From assembly GCF_040712315.1 (NCBI RefSeq), contig NC_134017.1:2262001-2326000 (forward strand): a stretch of 64,000 nucleotides of DNA, written 5' to 3'. Numbering within the stretch: position 1 is the stretch's first letter; each line of letters opens with the position of its first letter. Position numbers and translations under genes: made by a program. The notes under the pieces were generated by a model. That model saw only the letters and a list, made by a program, of their open reading frames with translations. It was not told where the DNA came from and made no database searches. Of this stretch, positions 9,963-22,466 are shown one piece after another. This DNA comes from Castanea sativa (Eukaryota > Streptophyta > Magnoliopsida > Fagales > Fagaceae).

Positions 9963-12784
9963 CAAGATTTATTAATACTTACCTTATAATTATATAGAAA
10001 ACAAAAGTGTGTACCTTATTAATTGGGTTGCAATTAGCCTTTCTATTTGCTGAAAGATGAGACAAAAAAGAAATAAATTAGCTTATTTTCAAAAAATAAT
10101 TTTGTTTAATTATTTATTTGGTAAAAGATGATACGTACAGCAATTGCAAGCAAAACCATGCTCCCATACAGAATGTAAGAGTGTATTTGGATGAAATTTC
10201 TGGTTAAAAAATTAGTTGCATTTCATGCTCCAATTTTTTTTTATTTTTTTTATTTTTAATTTTGGTAAAAGTTGGCTCAAGTATAGTTGCAACTAGAAAA
10301 GTGAGGTTTTAAACCGTTTGAAAATAAAGAATAACTTCTAACTTTATACTTTTTATCTCACATTTTATTAAATAAGCAAAAAAAAAAAACTAGATTTAAA
10401 AAAAAAAACTATTTTTTTAATCTTAATTTGTCTTACCTTTAACAAATAAACTACTAAAAACTATGTGATGCCAAATTCACTAGTGACAATAGTAAAGGTC
10501 TTGATCTCACGGTTCAAAATGGATCCGTGAATAGCTTCATATTTTAGCTTTTTCAAAATAAATTGTTTTGAAAGATTATATCTATTAAAAGTGAAGTTTT
10601 AAAAAATTATTTTATAAAATAAAAAATAAAAAAATAAAATGTCATTTCAATCAATTTGAACATACGCTATCTAATCAACAGTAGTAGAAGAGTGGTGTTA
10701 TGGATTTTAGACTTAATTATATTTTTTATAAACTTGACCTCTATTTTTTTTTTTGAAACCTATCAATTATATTCATGATTAAGTTACTTTTTAAAAATTG
10801 TGTGATAAATTCTGTAATATGTTTTTGGACATTCTTTGTTGTACGTACGTGGGACTAGACACCTACAGTTGCTTAAAACTTGTGGCTATGTTGGCGGAAT
10901 TGTCCATGCAGGACCTTCTCCTTTATAAATGGCGGCACTTGTTAACTGTACTTATCAAAAGATTAAAAAAAAAGTTACATTAAATGAGTCATAATGCCAT
11001 ATACTTGACAGTTGACATTAATGGCTATGGCTATAATATTAACTTATCCCTCAAATGTTCAACTTATTGCAGAGACAACATTGTAGCCACAAGTTGTGGC
11101 CCTATAAAAAAAAAATAATAAATAAATAAAATCATTGTAGCCACAAGTTTAAATATAAAATGAACTTTTTTAAATTAAAATATAATGGAGAGAGGGAAAA
11201 ATATACCCTACACCATGTACCTATTTCCTCTATAATTGATGGGTCCTACTCTTTAGTAGGACCTACTAATTATGAGAGAGAATAAACATATTAACAGTCT
11301 ATGGTATAATTTCTCGAGAGAGAGAATCATCCCTAAAAAGAAAAAAGAGTAACAAAATCGTAAAAACTTATAGAAAATCATTATGCATTATGGTGGTGTG
11401 ACCTTTAAGCAAGGGATGGAATGTCCAATTAATTTAACCAAGGGAAAAGCTATAGCCAATCCCACAATTTCCTCTTCACACCTTTAGCATTTAGCATTTC
11501 CCATTAACAAAGTAAAAGCCATAACCAAGGGCCATGGTCCACCCATGAGCAAGACCACACAGAACAGATACAATCACATAATAAACATCTGGTCCTAATA
11601 CATTATGAGAATTCAAGCAACTTATTTAAAAGAAGGAAAATGGAAAAGCATATCCAAATGTTAGATTATGAGAGAGAAGAGAGAGACTCACATATGTGAT
11701 TGACTTCGCATTAGAAGTAATGCATCACCAAGTGAGAAACTGCAACCTGAATGGAAATTTGTGGAGTTTGTCAAGAACAATGGAGCAATGGTTTCAATGG
11801 ATTTGTAAACTATGTTCAAATTAATTTTAGACTTATTATATAAGGATTGTTGAGGAAAAAAAAAATTATTATATATGGTGTCTTATTCCATTGATCCATT
11901 TATAAGGGTTTGTTAATTGTTTTTGTAAAAGATGCTTAACATATATGCTTCCATTGTGTGGAATCTGATTCCTTATGGGATATGCTTTCTTGCTGCTGTT
12001 AATTATGTCTCATTATCAACAACTATGTATATTGCCTTTATAATAAATTTAGGAATGCAAACTTTTTCATTTTAATAACGATTAAGGTGACATGTTATGA
12101 TTAGTATTTAAAAGATGATTGTTTTTTTATTATTATATAAGAGTGATGTTACTCTAATTACAATTAAACATGTCAATAATAGATAAAAAATTTATGAAAA
12201 TTATTGCTCCGGAAAAATAATAAATAAATAAATAAAATAAAATAAAAATATCTGGTTATACGACTAATACTTTTATAGCATACTATGTGGAATCATATTA
12301 TTGGAGGACTATAGAGAGTACACTCTTTTGTGCCGCAGAGAAGAAATTCCCCTTTTGGCACTATGTCCAATTTCCTTGGAGTGTTCGATCAGCCAACCAG
12401 AGCTTCACTCCTGTATAGTCTTTGGCATTATGATCAGCCAACCAGAGCTTCACTGTATAAGGACGTTTACTTAATTTTATCCTATTATAAAAACTCCCAC
12501 ACATTCTTGTTTCTAATAACTAAATTCATAGTTTATGGTTTGTTTTTGTATTAGAATTGTAACTCCTCTTTCTTTTATGTATTTGTTTCTTAAGAGGAAA
12601 ATTAAAAAAAAAAAAAAAAAAAAACTAGGCTCACCAAATTTAAAGGTGGCAAGTTGCATACGCATATCACGCATGTATTTAGCATGTATTTAACTAAACA
12701 TATATGTTTAGTTTAACTAAAAACCCAACTCACAGTTGGGGGCGGCTGCACATACATTTCAGGGGTTCAAATGAAGCCCTTGAC

Positions 12785-12840
<56 letters not shown>

Positions 12841-12903
12841 TAAATAATATTTCTTTTACTAATTTAAATCTTGTACACCTTGACCACATATCAGCTTATC
12901 TTA
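9963..12903. other. AT-rich intergenic DNA
   Basis: No convincing gene. A possible MITE-like segment runs from about 10170 (GTGTATTTGGATGAAATTTC) to about 10672 (AATTTGAACATACGCT), whose ends are weakly inverted. A 23-bp direct repeat (GATCAGCCAACCAGAGCTTC plus ACT) occurs at 12387-12409 and 12432-12454. A (TA)n run of about 45 bp lies at 12793-12838. The 61-codon frame at 10798-10983 has no recognisable features. Confidence 0.5.
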
Positions 12904-13105
12904 GTGTGCGTTTAGCTTCAGCTTAAAAAGCCAACTTATTTTACTATTCAGCTTATTTTTGCTACTACTCATGGGTCTCACTGCAATTTTTGGTACTATT
13001 TATAGGTCCCACTGTACTATTTCAGCTAACTTTTAACTTTATCTACAGTATTTTCAGCAAAAAAGTTTTCAATTTCAACAAAATAAACAGATCTCAAACA
13101 GACCC
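12904..13105. mobile_element. Tourist-like (PIF/Harbinger) MITE, 202 bp
   Basis: Flanked by TTA on both sides (12901-12903 and 13106-13108). Left end GTGTGCGTTTAGCTTCAGCT and right end, on the minus strand, GGGTCTGTTTGAGATCTGTT are imperfect inverted repeats. Interior GGGTCTCACTGCAATTTTTG and GGTCCCACTGTACTATTTCA are blocks I associate with such MITEs in trees. No coding capacity. Confidence 0.75.
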
Positions 13106-14288
13106 TTAGTGTATTATTTATGTATGAATGAGTGTGGTTGTGTGAGTTAAAAATTATAAAGTGCAAGTGGAGTTGAGTTTTTTTCATTTAGTTTAAAATA
13201 TTTTTATAAAAAAAATGATAAATATATAACCACAATTTCATAAAAACAAAAATATTATACAAATTTAACAAATTAAAATGGTCATACTTATATTGACAAT
13301 AGATAATGAAAACTGATAATAAACTATCATGAGATAATTTCAAAATATGAAAACTCGTAAAAGGAAATTGTAAAATTTCATGTATTTGTGTGTTTTTTTT
13401 CGATAACTCAATATATTCAAGTTTTTTTTTAAAAAAATTAAATTTTTGTTTAATTTAAGTTTCTTAATGACCTCTCAAGAAAAAATGACTAGAGCTACCA
13501 TTGCTCATAGTTGTTTTCTCTATGTTTAACTACATATGTCCAAGTTTTTCTTTGACTGAAAATAACCCCTCTCATGGGGTTTAAAAAAAAAAAACCCCCT
13601 CTCATGGCTCTAGTAATCCGCACGTGGGATCCTAGGCTCAAATCTACTACTTTTATTCTTGAAAAATTCCTCTAAATTAACTTAGATCAGACTTGACAAC
13701 TTTGTATAGAAGCCAATTATGTCCTACGCAACCAAAGTAGAAACCATAAACTATCCTCCTCTCCTCAAAAATAAGAACCATAAAGCATAAACCATCCTCT
13801 TGTATTGTTGAACATGAAACATACAAATTCTTTTTTAGTAAAGTTAGGAATACTACTCCCTTGAAAAAAAAATAGAACAAAACCATTTTCATAACATTTT
13901 TTTACAACTTATTAAGGTGGCAAGTTGTGATTGAAACAACGTTACTTTTACACAAAGATCCACAATTAATATCAATTTACTATGCACCATTTACAACATG
14001 TATATGTCTTATTGATTATGAAAATTTTGGATTAATTATGAAAAAGGTTAATGAAAATTTCTTTTCCCCTAAACTTACTGGTTATTTTGATACTCTACAT
14101 TTTTAACTCATCTATATGCCTTCTCATATGTTGTTATTAACAATTAAAAAAAAACAAATTTCTTTAAGCTTCTCTTTCTCTCATATTTTTTTAGACCCAA
14201 TCATAAATATAAAGGACAACATGAATGTGCTTACAAAAAAGGACATTATGAATGGGCTTAAAAGTTTCAAATATGCTGTTACTTCTAT
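13106..14288. other. AT-rich intergenic DNA upstream of the zinc-finger gene
   Basis: No gene recognised. The minus-strand frame at 13677-13892 is rich in aromatic and hydrophobic residues, as expected from AT-rich noncoding DNA. Confidence 0.45.
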
Positions 14289-14484
14289 TTTTTTTTTTTT
14301 TGGTTTCCTAAGTGGTGTCCGGGCTAACGTGCACCTCGACTAATCCGTACTCACGGTGGGAACTTGTCACTGGCTACAAGGTGTTAGAGCTACTAGAACT
14401 CGAACTGAGGAGCAAACCCAGTCGAACTCCGGAACCTTACCCAAGGGTGAACAAGCAATTGCGCCACACTTTGTGGTTAATTTT
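14289..14484 (-). mobile_element. Au-like tRNA-derived SINE with 13-bp target-site duplication
   Basis: A 13-bp direct repeat CTGTTACTTCTAT flanks the element at 14276-14288 and 14485-14497. On the minus strand it starts near GTGTGGCGCAATTGCTTG (A-box-like), contains CAGTTCGAGTT (B-box-like), then GTCGAGGTGCACGTTAGCCC and GGACACCAC, and ends in poly(A), seen as a T run at 14288-14301 on the plus strand. The CCCGGACACC tail is, from memory, like the 3' end of Au SINEs. It lies about 180 bp upstream of the zinc-finger gene's TATA-like box. Confidence 0.8.
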
Positions 14485-14662
14485 CTGTTACTTCTATAGC
14501 CCAGCACAAACGTAAAAAAAATACATTCATGAACATTTGGACCTCATAAGATAATGGGCCTCTACACATGTCCACATGAATATTCTCAAATTTCAAAATG
14601 TTCCCGACCGTTTTTTGTCAATTTACAACGTTAATATCATCTCTAATTTTTGAGTTTCCTAA

Positions 14663-14670
14663 TATATAAA
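14663..14670 (+). promoter_or_regulatory. TATA-like box of the zinc-finger gene
   Basis: TATATAAA lies 96 bases upstream of the ATG at 14766, followed by a pyrimidine-rich CTCTTTCTTTTTCTG leader. Spacing and context suit a plant core promoter; there is no direct evidence for the start site. Confidence 0.45.
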
Positions 14671-14765
14671 GCTCTTTCTTTTTCTGAAAAAAACAAAAAT
14701 TGCCTTTCATATAAATTTTGCTCAAGCGTCAAAGCTCAAACACAGACCAAGAAACAAAACCATCA

Positions 14766-17700
14766 ATGGCGGCCTCCGAGCACGCCAAAGAATACCCATT
14801 TGAAGAAGAGGATGAAGAATACAGTGAAAGTGAAGGGTCTCACTCAGATCATGATTCTGATGACTCGGATAAAGACCCAAGTTACACTATTCTTGAAAAA
14901 ACCAGTGCCAAGTTTTCTAACCTCTCAATAAAAAACAACAAAAAATCAAAGGCTCGGTTTGTACATCACCCTTTTTTTTTTGTTAATGGGTTTTTTTTGT
15001 TTGTTAAATTTTGATCTAGCATTTCTGATCTGGGTTTTAAGTGTTTAGGTCTTTGTTTTAATGGGGGGTTTTGTTGTGTATGCAGGATTGTTGAAGATAA
15101 TGATATGGATTGTGAGGGAGATTCAAATGAGGTGGAGGTGGTAGTGCCAGAACTTGATGAGAAAGATAAGAAAAGCTATGAGGAAGTGCAAAAGATCATT
15201 GAAGGTTTAATCCATTAATTTGAAATTTTTTAATGTTCAAGAAAGTTCTTTTTTGGGTCAAATTAAACTTAGCCTTGGTATTTGGGAAATTGAATACAGT
15301 TAATGGATTCTTGAATTATATGGTATAAATATTTGATAGAATTGGGGGAAATGTTAATGTGTCCGTGTGCTTCTGTGTGTATTGGATAGTTTCATGTATA
15401 TGCATAGTACTTTGAATATACAGCAATGTTGAGGGAAAAAAGAAACAAGAAAATTTGATGAAGCTATCATAGAAATATATAAGAGGATAATCACTAGTTT
15501 GAACTTTGAATGTTATTATTGGTTTATACATGGAATTGATTCTTCTGTAATTATGTTGTGGCAGAAGGCTAGCTAGAGAGGTTGTTATATATTAGGTTAT
15601 TATTGCATAGTAGAGTTTGTTGCTGAAATATATAGGCTTCACAATATTGTTGAGATGAACAAGAACAAGGGAAAGTCAATTTTAGACAGGCCAAATCACA
15701 GAAATTCACAACATGATGATTACTTGCAGTATTTCCCCTTTTTTGATGTATGAAAATTTTAATTTAATTTATTTTTTTGTTTTGGTGGCAGCTGGCCAGC
15801 TAGAGAAACTGAAAGTGGACCAGTGTAAGGTTTATCTAAGGAAGAATGGACTGAGATTGACGGGCAACAAGGATACACTCATTCAGCGCATTAAGGAGCA
15901 TCTTGAGTAAGCTCATATTCTTTAGAAGTGACAATGATTTTGAAGAACTGTGTGGTTTCTCATAATCTTTAATGTTTATTTTCAGGATTTTAAATGGTGG
16001 AGGGGAGAACAAATACCCCGCCTCTAGCTTTGTGTTGAATTGTAAAGGTGCACATATTAATTTAAATATTCATGGTCCATGGATGGTTATTTGTTTGTTT
16101 ATTGGCTTTGGTGCTATGACTCCAAGCAAAGCAAAAACAGAAGAATACACATGTCACAATCTAGGGCCAAGCAATCCTTACTCCTGAGTGGAATATTTGT
16201 TGGTAAAAGCTATCATGAGGGGCTAGCTAGACTATCCACACAAACATTTGACTCCCTGAGAAATGGCAAACTTGATTGGTTTCAATATAACACATGTAAA
16301 AAAATTGTATTTGTTACTATTACAACATTGAATTTCTAGTTCACCTTTTTATGCGTTTGAAGGGTGCGCATATCACCTTTTTATGATACTGTTCTTTCTT
16401 ATATATTTGCGCATATGAAATTGAAGCATATGGAGTTACTAATTCAGGGTTTGTGGGCTTGGACAGCAAAGATAAGATACTTTAAGATAATTTGTATCCT
16501 GTTAAATATTAGTATACTACTTAGATGGTGCACATTTCATTATTCATTGTGTCATACAGATCAGCTTCTTACTATGATCTCCTTTATTTCTTATATTTCT
16601 TGTCTCAAATTTCTTTATCAAGCCTAGAGTGTAGAAGTTCATGGTCATTGATTGGCGTTGTTCAAATAAATTTCTTCTCTTTCATGTTTATAATCTGAAA
16701 TATAAATGGGGTTTTTGCAGGTGATGCATGCACTGGTGATGTTGTTATGTTTGAGCAAAATGTTTATGAAATGTAAGATTTTATTTAATTTTATTTATTT
16801 TGTATGTTTTATATTTTAGTGAATGATACACCTTTCCTTCTTATTTTACAATGGAAAAAGATTTAGAAGTAGTGCTTGATGTAACCATTTGCACAGCATT
16901 GTAACGTACACACATAACGCGTATTCAAGTAATTATTGTTGTCCAATTGATTGCTCACTTCTCAATGCTTTGTACTTACTCTCATTATGATGTTCAGTCA
17001 AGATGGGCTATGGTTGATAAACTTGGGCATGATGCTTACTAATATGATTTACTAACACTTACATTATTCTATTAGTATTTTCTGATGTTTAAATTCAATA
17101 CCTTTTCCACTTCTAATGTGGAAATCTCAGGTTCAATATAGCATCCCGAAGTGCCAGTGGTCCTCCTTGTGGCAAAAGGATTGTTGCAGGCCGCATTGTG
17201 AAAGAAAGCTATGGTGCTGCCAAGCAACAGCATACCTTTACTGTAAGTCAAAAATCTATGATCCTTAAAGAATATTACTGAAAGGATGTATACATTGCAT
17301 GCATTACTTGTTAGTGTCCAAAAGGCAGCCATAAACTTTGTTTGAAGGTTTGATGGAAATTATTATTCTGTGCTTGTATTTTGGTAAATTTTAAATAGAT
17401 TTATTTGGTGGACTAACCTCATTTCATTAGATGAAGGGTGAACTTATTTACATTTCCTTAGGTGATGCACCTAAGGTTCCTCAACTAAATTTAAGTATGT
17501 AGTTGCATTGACCAATGGCAATGAACCACATGTTTAAATTTAACTGTCCTTGAAAAGATGACACTATTTCTAATACGTTGGTCAATACAACGGCGTATTT
17601 AAAATTCAATTGAGAACCAAAGGAACTAGATCTAGGACTTGCCCTTAGATAAAACTCAGTAACGGGGTGAACATGTATGTTTCTACACTTAATTGCAATA

Positions 17701-18977
17701 GTTAACATGCAGTTTTCTTGCTATTCTAAACAGATTGAAGTACTCTGGAGCAAGGGGGAGAAACCACTCCCACCACTTCATCCCCTCCTAATTAAGGGTC
17801 GAAACCTTTACCGACTAAAGACTTTGAGACAGGTTTGTAAGAAATAAACAAATTTTCTTATTCTCAGTCCTTTGTTAGTTGCTTAGTATTAAACCAATCA
17901 CATTGTTTTCAACTTTTTAGAGATGGGAAGATGAAGGGAATAGGCAGAAAGTTTTGATGGAAAAGCACTCCAGGGGGTTTGTTGCAAGGTCTGATAGAGA
18001 ATCACGGATCCAAGAGAAGGAAAATAAGAAAATGCGGTACTCACTTCTGCTTACATACTGGAACACTGTTATCTTTTATTGGTATCATATATGAATATGA
18101 TAGAGGTTACAGAATCATTTGGGTTGTACTTGCATTAGCACATGCTTATATTCTGTGTCTGTACTTCAGGATCTCAAAAAAGGAGACAAATAGAAACCAA
18201 TCTCAATTCAATTCAATCTCAACTGTAAAATCTGCAATCCAACTACCACAGTCAGATTTATTGGTCAATTCAAGGAAACCAACATTTCAACCTTCACAGT
18301 CAGGCCAAAATTATAATTCAGAAAAATCAGGATTTGGACCTCCTAAGTTGGATCCATCTGTTAATTCAGGAAAACCAGCAAATTCTCAGCAACAGTTTGT
18401 TGCATTCCTTGATCCAGGGAAACTAGATATGAGGCCTCAGCAGTTAGGATCATTCACTTATTTAGGAAGGCCAACTGAGCAAACTCGAGTAGCAGCAACT
18501 CAACCAAGAATAGCAGCAACTCAACCACAGCAGCAAACTAATACAACAAAAAGTGACTATCACGACCAGCAACCTTCTCAGAGCTTTGTTGAGTCTATGC
18601 ATGCAAGTAATATGGAAAGAATGTACAGTGGCCATCAAGCTTACATTCAACGCAACAACTATCAATCTCATAACGACAAATATCCAAATACTTATGGGAC
18701 AAGAGGGTTATCAGATAGGACTTATAATAGACAGCCATTTACAAGCATGAACCAGTTTCCACCAAGGAGTCCACCACCATTGACAAGCGTGAACCACTTT
18801 CCATCAATGAGTCTGCCACGGAGGCAAGGCCATATGCAACAACAGCTATGCAGATACTATGCTCAAGGGAGGTGCCATTTTGGAGATAGTTGCAAATTTT
18901 TGCATGAACGAAGAAGAGAATATGGCCAGAGGAGGGAAGATAGGTGGCCTTGTGACCAGAGAAATTTAGGAAGGTGA
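14766..18977 (+). CDS. SAP and CCCH zinc-finger protein (C3H62-like), intact copy A
   Basis: Coding exons: 14766-14956, 15086-15204, 15792-15906, 15986-16047, 16721-16772, 17131-17242, 17734-17832, 17921-18036 and 18170-18977; all junctions are GT-AG and phases agree, giving 557 codons plus TGA. Residues 1-60 are acidic and serine-rich. A SAP-type helix-extension-helix (QLEKLKVDQCKVYLRKNGLR) lies at about 104-142. A conserved block follows (GDACTGDVVMFEQNVYEM, SGPPCGKRIVAGRIVKESYG, LHPLLIKGRNLYRLKTLRQ). A Gln/Ser-rich low-complexity stretch leads to a C-X7-C-X5-C-X3-H finger (CRYYAQGRCHFGDSCKFLH) at about 516-534. SAP domains bind DNA and CCCH fingers usually bind RNA, so a nuclear nucleic-acid-binding role is inferred. 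It resembles plant zinc finger CCCH domain-containing protein 62 from memory. The penultimate exon end is the least certain. Confidence 0.88.
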
Positions 18978-20166
18978 CCAGAGAAATTTTGGAATGTGGC
19001 GTACCAGCACATTTTAAATTCAAACAACACTAGTTCCAATCCTGATGGAGTTTGGTGAAAGTTTACATAGATTGTGTTCAGTGGTGGTACATGGGTCCCT
19101 GGAATCTCTTTTGCCAAGTTTTGATCAATGCATTTTTTTGAGAAAAAAGAGGGGGGGGGGGGGTGATGGGGTTGCTTAAAATTATAATTTGAACCAGTGA
19201 CGATTTAGTCTACAGACATCCAATTATTACGTTTCAATGAAAATGTTGAAAAGATTTTGTATGTTTTGGGACAAGAAAAATACCCCCTGTGATTTGACTC
19301 AATGACAAATTAGTCTTATCAGTGTTGCAAGTTTTTTTAATTTAGATTTTGACCCTTAAATTTTAGATTAAAAATGAAATTATTGACATAACCCTAATGA
19401 TTTCATTTTTATTCCAAACTTTAGACATTTAAATGTATGTCAAATGCACCAATTAAGAGTTTATAAATGAGATACTATCCTGTCTTAAACCTCTAAAAGA
19501 ACATATGGTGAAAACAAGTAGTCCTCGTTCCATGACATTTTGATGCAACAAAAAATATGATATATAATTATTATTTTCCAGGTATGAAATTTAACTAAAA
19601 TGAATATTTACTTTTTGTTCCTTGGCTTGTACAATGAATAATCTTTTTTTGTTGGTCTGATTGATAGAATAAAATAAATGAAGTAATTCATTTTTAGTGA
19701 CTCAATTTCTGGGCCAGAAGTTTTTTGGGCCTAGCTTGAAACCAGGATAAAATAACCCCCTGTGAAGCCAGGAACTAACACATTGCAAGTAAGCCCAAGA
19801 TAAACCCAAGACTTAAAGAGAAAATAGAGGAGGTCGAGAGTCGAGATCCAAACTCCTGCTGAAATTTGTGGCGGCTGCTGCTGCTGGTGAAATCAACTCT
19901 TCAGCTTTTAGCCACTGCTGAAATTAGTTACTGGTGCGAGTATCAATCTTATATTTTCTGCATATTTAGAAAGTTGTTGCAGGAATAATGAAAAAAAAAA
20001 AAAAAAAACACTTGTCTGAAATTAAGGTGTTGAAAGAATTTGCAGGCTGTAATGGGTAAACTACCTCCAGCTAGGTGTAAAATGTGGGAACTTCACCATA
20101 GAAGAAGAGGGTTTATCCAAGCTTTTACTCCTAGTTGAAGTGTTGGAGACCCTTTACTTAGTTGTT
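18978..20166. other. Zinc-finger 3' region and PPR upstream region
   Basis: Noncoding. It holds a 3'-UTR-like stretch with a 13-14-base G run at 19150-19163, also present in unit B at about 41171, then AT-rich DNA. The last 200 bases before the PPR ATG are conserved in unit B (43345-43486), so they probably form its leader. A (A)n tract at 19989-20008 marks where unit B carries extra DNA. Confidence 0.6.
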
Positions 20167-21582
20167 ATGCAGCATTCACCTGAGTGTCTACTCCAACTCC
20201 TCCAGCGTTTGCTCAAACACCGAAACCAAATCAAACAAATCCATTCCCTCCTTATTACCAAAGGTCACCTCCTCTATAGCACAAACATTACAGCACCAAA
20301 TTCAAAATGGATGAGCACCCTCCTCTACAACACTTTGATAAGAGCTTATGTAGATCTTGGACAAGCTCACAACACCCTTGTCCTCTTCACTCACATGCTT
20401 GCCCATGGAGCCCCTCCCAACAGCCACACCTTCCCTTCCCTCATCAAAGCTGCAACCTTTTCCTCACCATCTTTGGGCCAACCCCTTCATACCCAAGTCA
20501 TCAAGCGCGGTGTTCTGTTTGACCCGTTTATTCAAACATCATTTGTAAGATTCTATGCACAACTTGGTGAACTGTTTGATGCCCGTAAGGTGTTTGAGGA
20601 AATTTCGCAACCATGTGTTGTTGCGTACAATGCGATGCTTGATGCGTTTGGCAAGAATGGGGATATGGGGTCTGCTTTTTTGCTCTTTAAATGCATGCCT
20701 AAGAGAGATGTGGTATCTTGGACGAGTATTATTAATGGGTTTGAGAGGAATGGGTGCTTTAGTGAGGCAATTAAGTTTTTCCAAAAGATGATAACGCATG
20801 AAGATGCGATGGCATGTTCGGTAAGGCCTAATGAAGCTACATATGTTAGTGTACTCTCTTCATGTGCTAATTTAAATGGAGGAGCTCTTTCTTCTGGAAA
20901 GCAAATTCATGGATATGTTATTAAGAATGAGATTATATTGACTGTATTTACAGGGACGGCACTGATAGATCTTTATGGTAAGACAGGTTGTTTGAGAAAT
21001 GCTGTAAATGTTTTCGACCAAATGGTGGTTAAAGAGGTTTGCACTTGGAATGCGATGATAACTACTCTTGCTTCCAATGGGAGAGAGATGGAGGCTTTGG
21101 ATATGTTTGAGAAGATGAAAATGAAAGGCCAGCATCCTAATGAGGTCACATTTGTTGCTGTCCTGACTGCTTGTGCTCGTGGCAAATTTGTGGAGTTGGG
21201 ATTAAAGTTGTTTCAATCAATGCTGCATGAGTTTGGGATTGTAGCCATAATGGAACACTATGGATGTGTAGTTGATCTCTTGGGCAGAGCAGGCTTACTT
21301 AAGGAAGCAACAGATTTTGTAAGAAGTATGCCCTTTGAGCCCGATGGTTCTGTGTTGGGGGCTCTTTTTGGTGCTTGTAAGATCCATGGAGCCATTGAGC
21401 TGGGAACTGCAGTGGGGCAAAGGCTACTTGAATTGCAGCCATGGCATAGTGGGCGATACATGGTGTTATCAAACATTAATGCTGGGGTGGAGAGATGGGA
21501 TCATGCCACCGATTTCAGGAAAGCAATGGCGGTGGCTGGAATTCAGAAAATTCCAGCCTATAGTTTGATTGAGTTACTGTAA
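20167..21582 (+). CDS. Pentatricopeptide repeat protein, PLS class E type, intact copy A
   Basis: Intronless frame of 471 codons. I chose the ATG at 20167 (MQHSPECLLQLLQRLLKHRN); nine further codons upstream are open but begin at GTG. PPR motifs follow in tandem: LLYNTLIRAYVDLGQAHNTL, HTFPSLIKAATFSSPSLGQP, AYNAMLDAFGKNGDMGSAFL, SWTSIINGFERNGCFSEAIK, ATYVSVLSSCANLNGG, GTALIDLYGKTGCLRNAVNV, TWNAMITTLASNGREMEALD and TFVAVLTACARGKFVELGLK, ending in an E-domain-like region (DGSVLGALFGACKIHGAIEL, VLSNINAGVERWDHATDFRK). PPR proteins bind organellar RNA sequence-specifically; E-type members usually take part in C-to-U editing. The protein resembles the Arabidopsis At1g10330 type, from memory. I see no DYW domain. 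The N-terminus is not an obvious targeting peptide, so the organelle is not inferred. Confidence 0.88.
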   Translation: MQHSPECLLQLLQRLLKHRNQIKQIHSLLITKGHLLYSTNITAPNSKWMSTLLYNTLIRAYVDLGQAHNTLVLFTHMLAHGAPPNSHTFPSLIKAATFSSPSLGQPLHTQVIKRGVLFDPFIQTSFVRFYAQLGELFDARKVFEEISQPCVVAYNAMLDAFGKNGDMGSAFLLFKCMPKRDVVSWTSIINGFERNGCFSEAIKFFQKMITHEDAMACSVRPNEATYVSVLSSCANLNGGALSSGKQIHGYVIKNEIILTVFTGTALIDLYGKTGCLRNAVNVFDQMVVKEVCTWNAMITTLASNGREMEALDMFEKMKMKGQHPNEVTFVAVLTACARGKFVELGLKLFQSMLHEFGIVAIMEHYGCVVDLLGRAGLLKEATDFVRSMPFEPDGSVLGALFGACKIHGAIELGTAVGQRLLELQPWHSGRYMVLSNINAGVERWDHATDFRKAMAVAGIQKIPAYSLIELL

Positions 21583-21987
21583 ACAGCTCGTAGCACTTTT
21601 ATTAGTCCCCACAGTGGTGGAAAATTGTTTGCCTAATTTATGGCTATAAGTTTGTCTTAAGAAAGTTTAATAAGGGACAACGGAAGATTGTGAAAAGGGG
21701 ACAAAGTTCCCAATTTTTGCCATAGGGAGCATACTTTTATTGAGCTAAAGAGATGCCAAGAAATATGAATTGAAGCTATCACTTTCAGAGTTTGGTTTGG
21801 GCTTGTCTTAATGTGGTCCATGGAATATGCTTTGTGCTGTAGCAGTGTAGCTCAACATTGTTTATAAATATGTATTATAGGATTTCAATGAGACCTATTA
21901 AATGAAGGTTGCATTGGATAATTTGATTTGGATTTAAATCAATAAAACTGTGTTTTATTGATTTAAATGTTATGATGATTCTAAACA

Positions 21988-22026
<39 letters not shown>

Positions 22027-22466
22027 AATGCTAGACTCAGGCCACCTTTGAAACCTTAACCCCATGGTAGATAACTACATATAGATTAAGGTTTGAGCAA
22101 GGTTTCCATAGCACCATGGAAACAAAGAACCCATGCAAATTATCAGAAACTGCTGGGAGTATTTAAGATCAGAAGCTATGTTAAAGATTCTATCAATCAT
22201 CTATGATCTACATCGGCTTTTCTATTGACAATAATTGGCTTTTGCGATTTGCATTAGATGACAGGTGAGAAAAAATATCAAATATTCTTGCCACTATCGA
22301 GAACTTTTGAACTTGTTTATGAAACACAAGTGACAAAACCATTAAACAAGAGAATATCAAGGGAGAGTTGGAAGAACAAATAATCTGATTAACCAATTTC
22401 CGTAGCAATTACCACTTTTAGCATCATTGAGTGTCCAGGCTGCAATTAGATATAACATGTCATGCG
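21583..22466. other. PPR 3' region and spacer
   Basis: Conserved with 46520-47401 in unit B and otherwise featureless, apart from a (TA)n run at 21991-22022 that is T-rich in unit B instead. The dinucleotide at 22426/22427 (A|T) is the empty site of the Helitron found in unit B at 47402-49525. Confidence 0.6.

Noticed and set aside
12330..12554. Possible small gene containing a duplicated SARxSLY-like peptide
   Set aside because: The duplication is a 23-bp DNA repeat with a 45-bp period; the rest of the frame is AT-rich noncoding-type sequence.
16079..16627. Open frames within zinc-finger intron 4
   Set aside because: They lie between well-supported exons 4 and 5, with no homologue recognised and ordinary intron composition.
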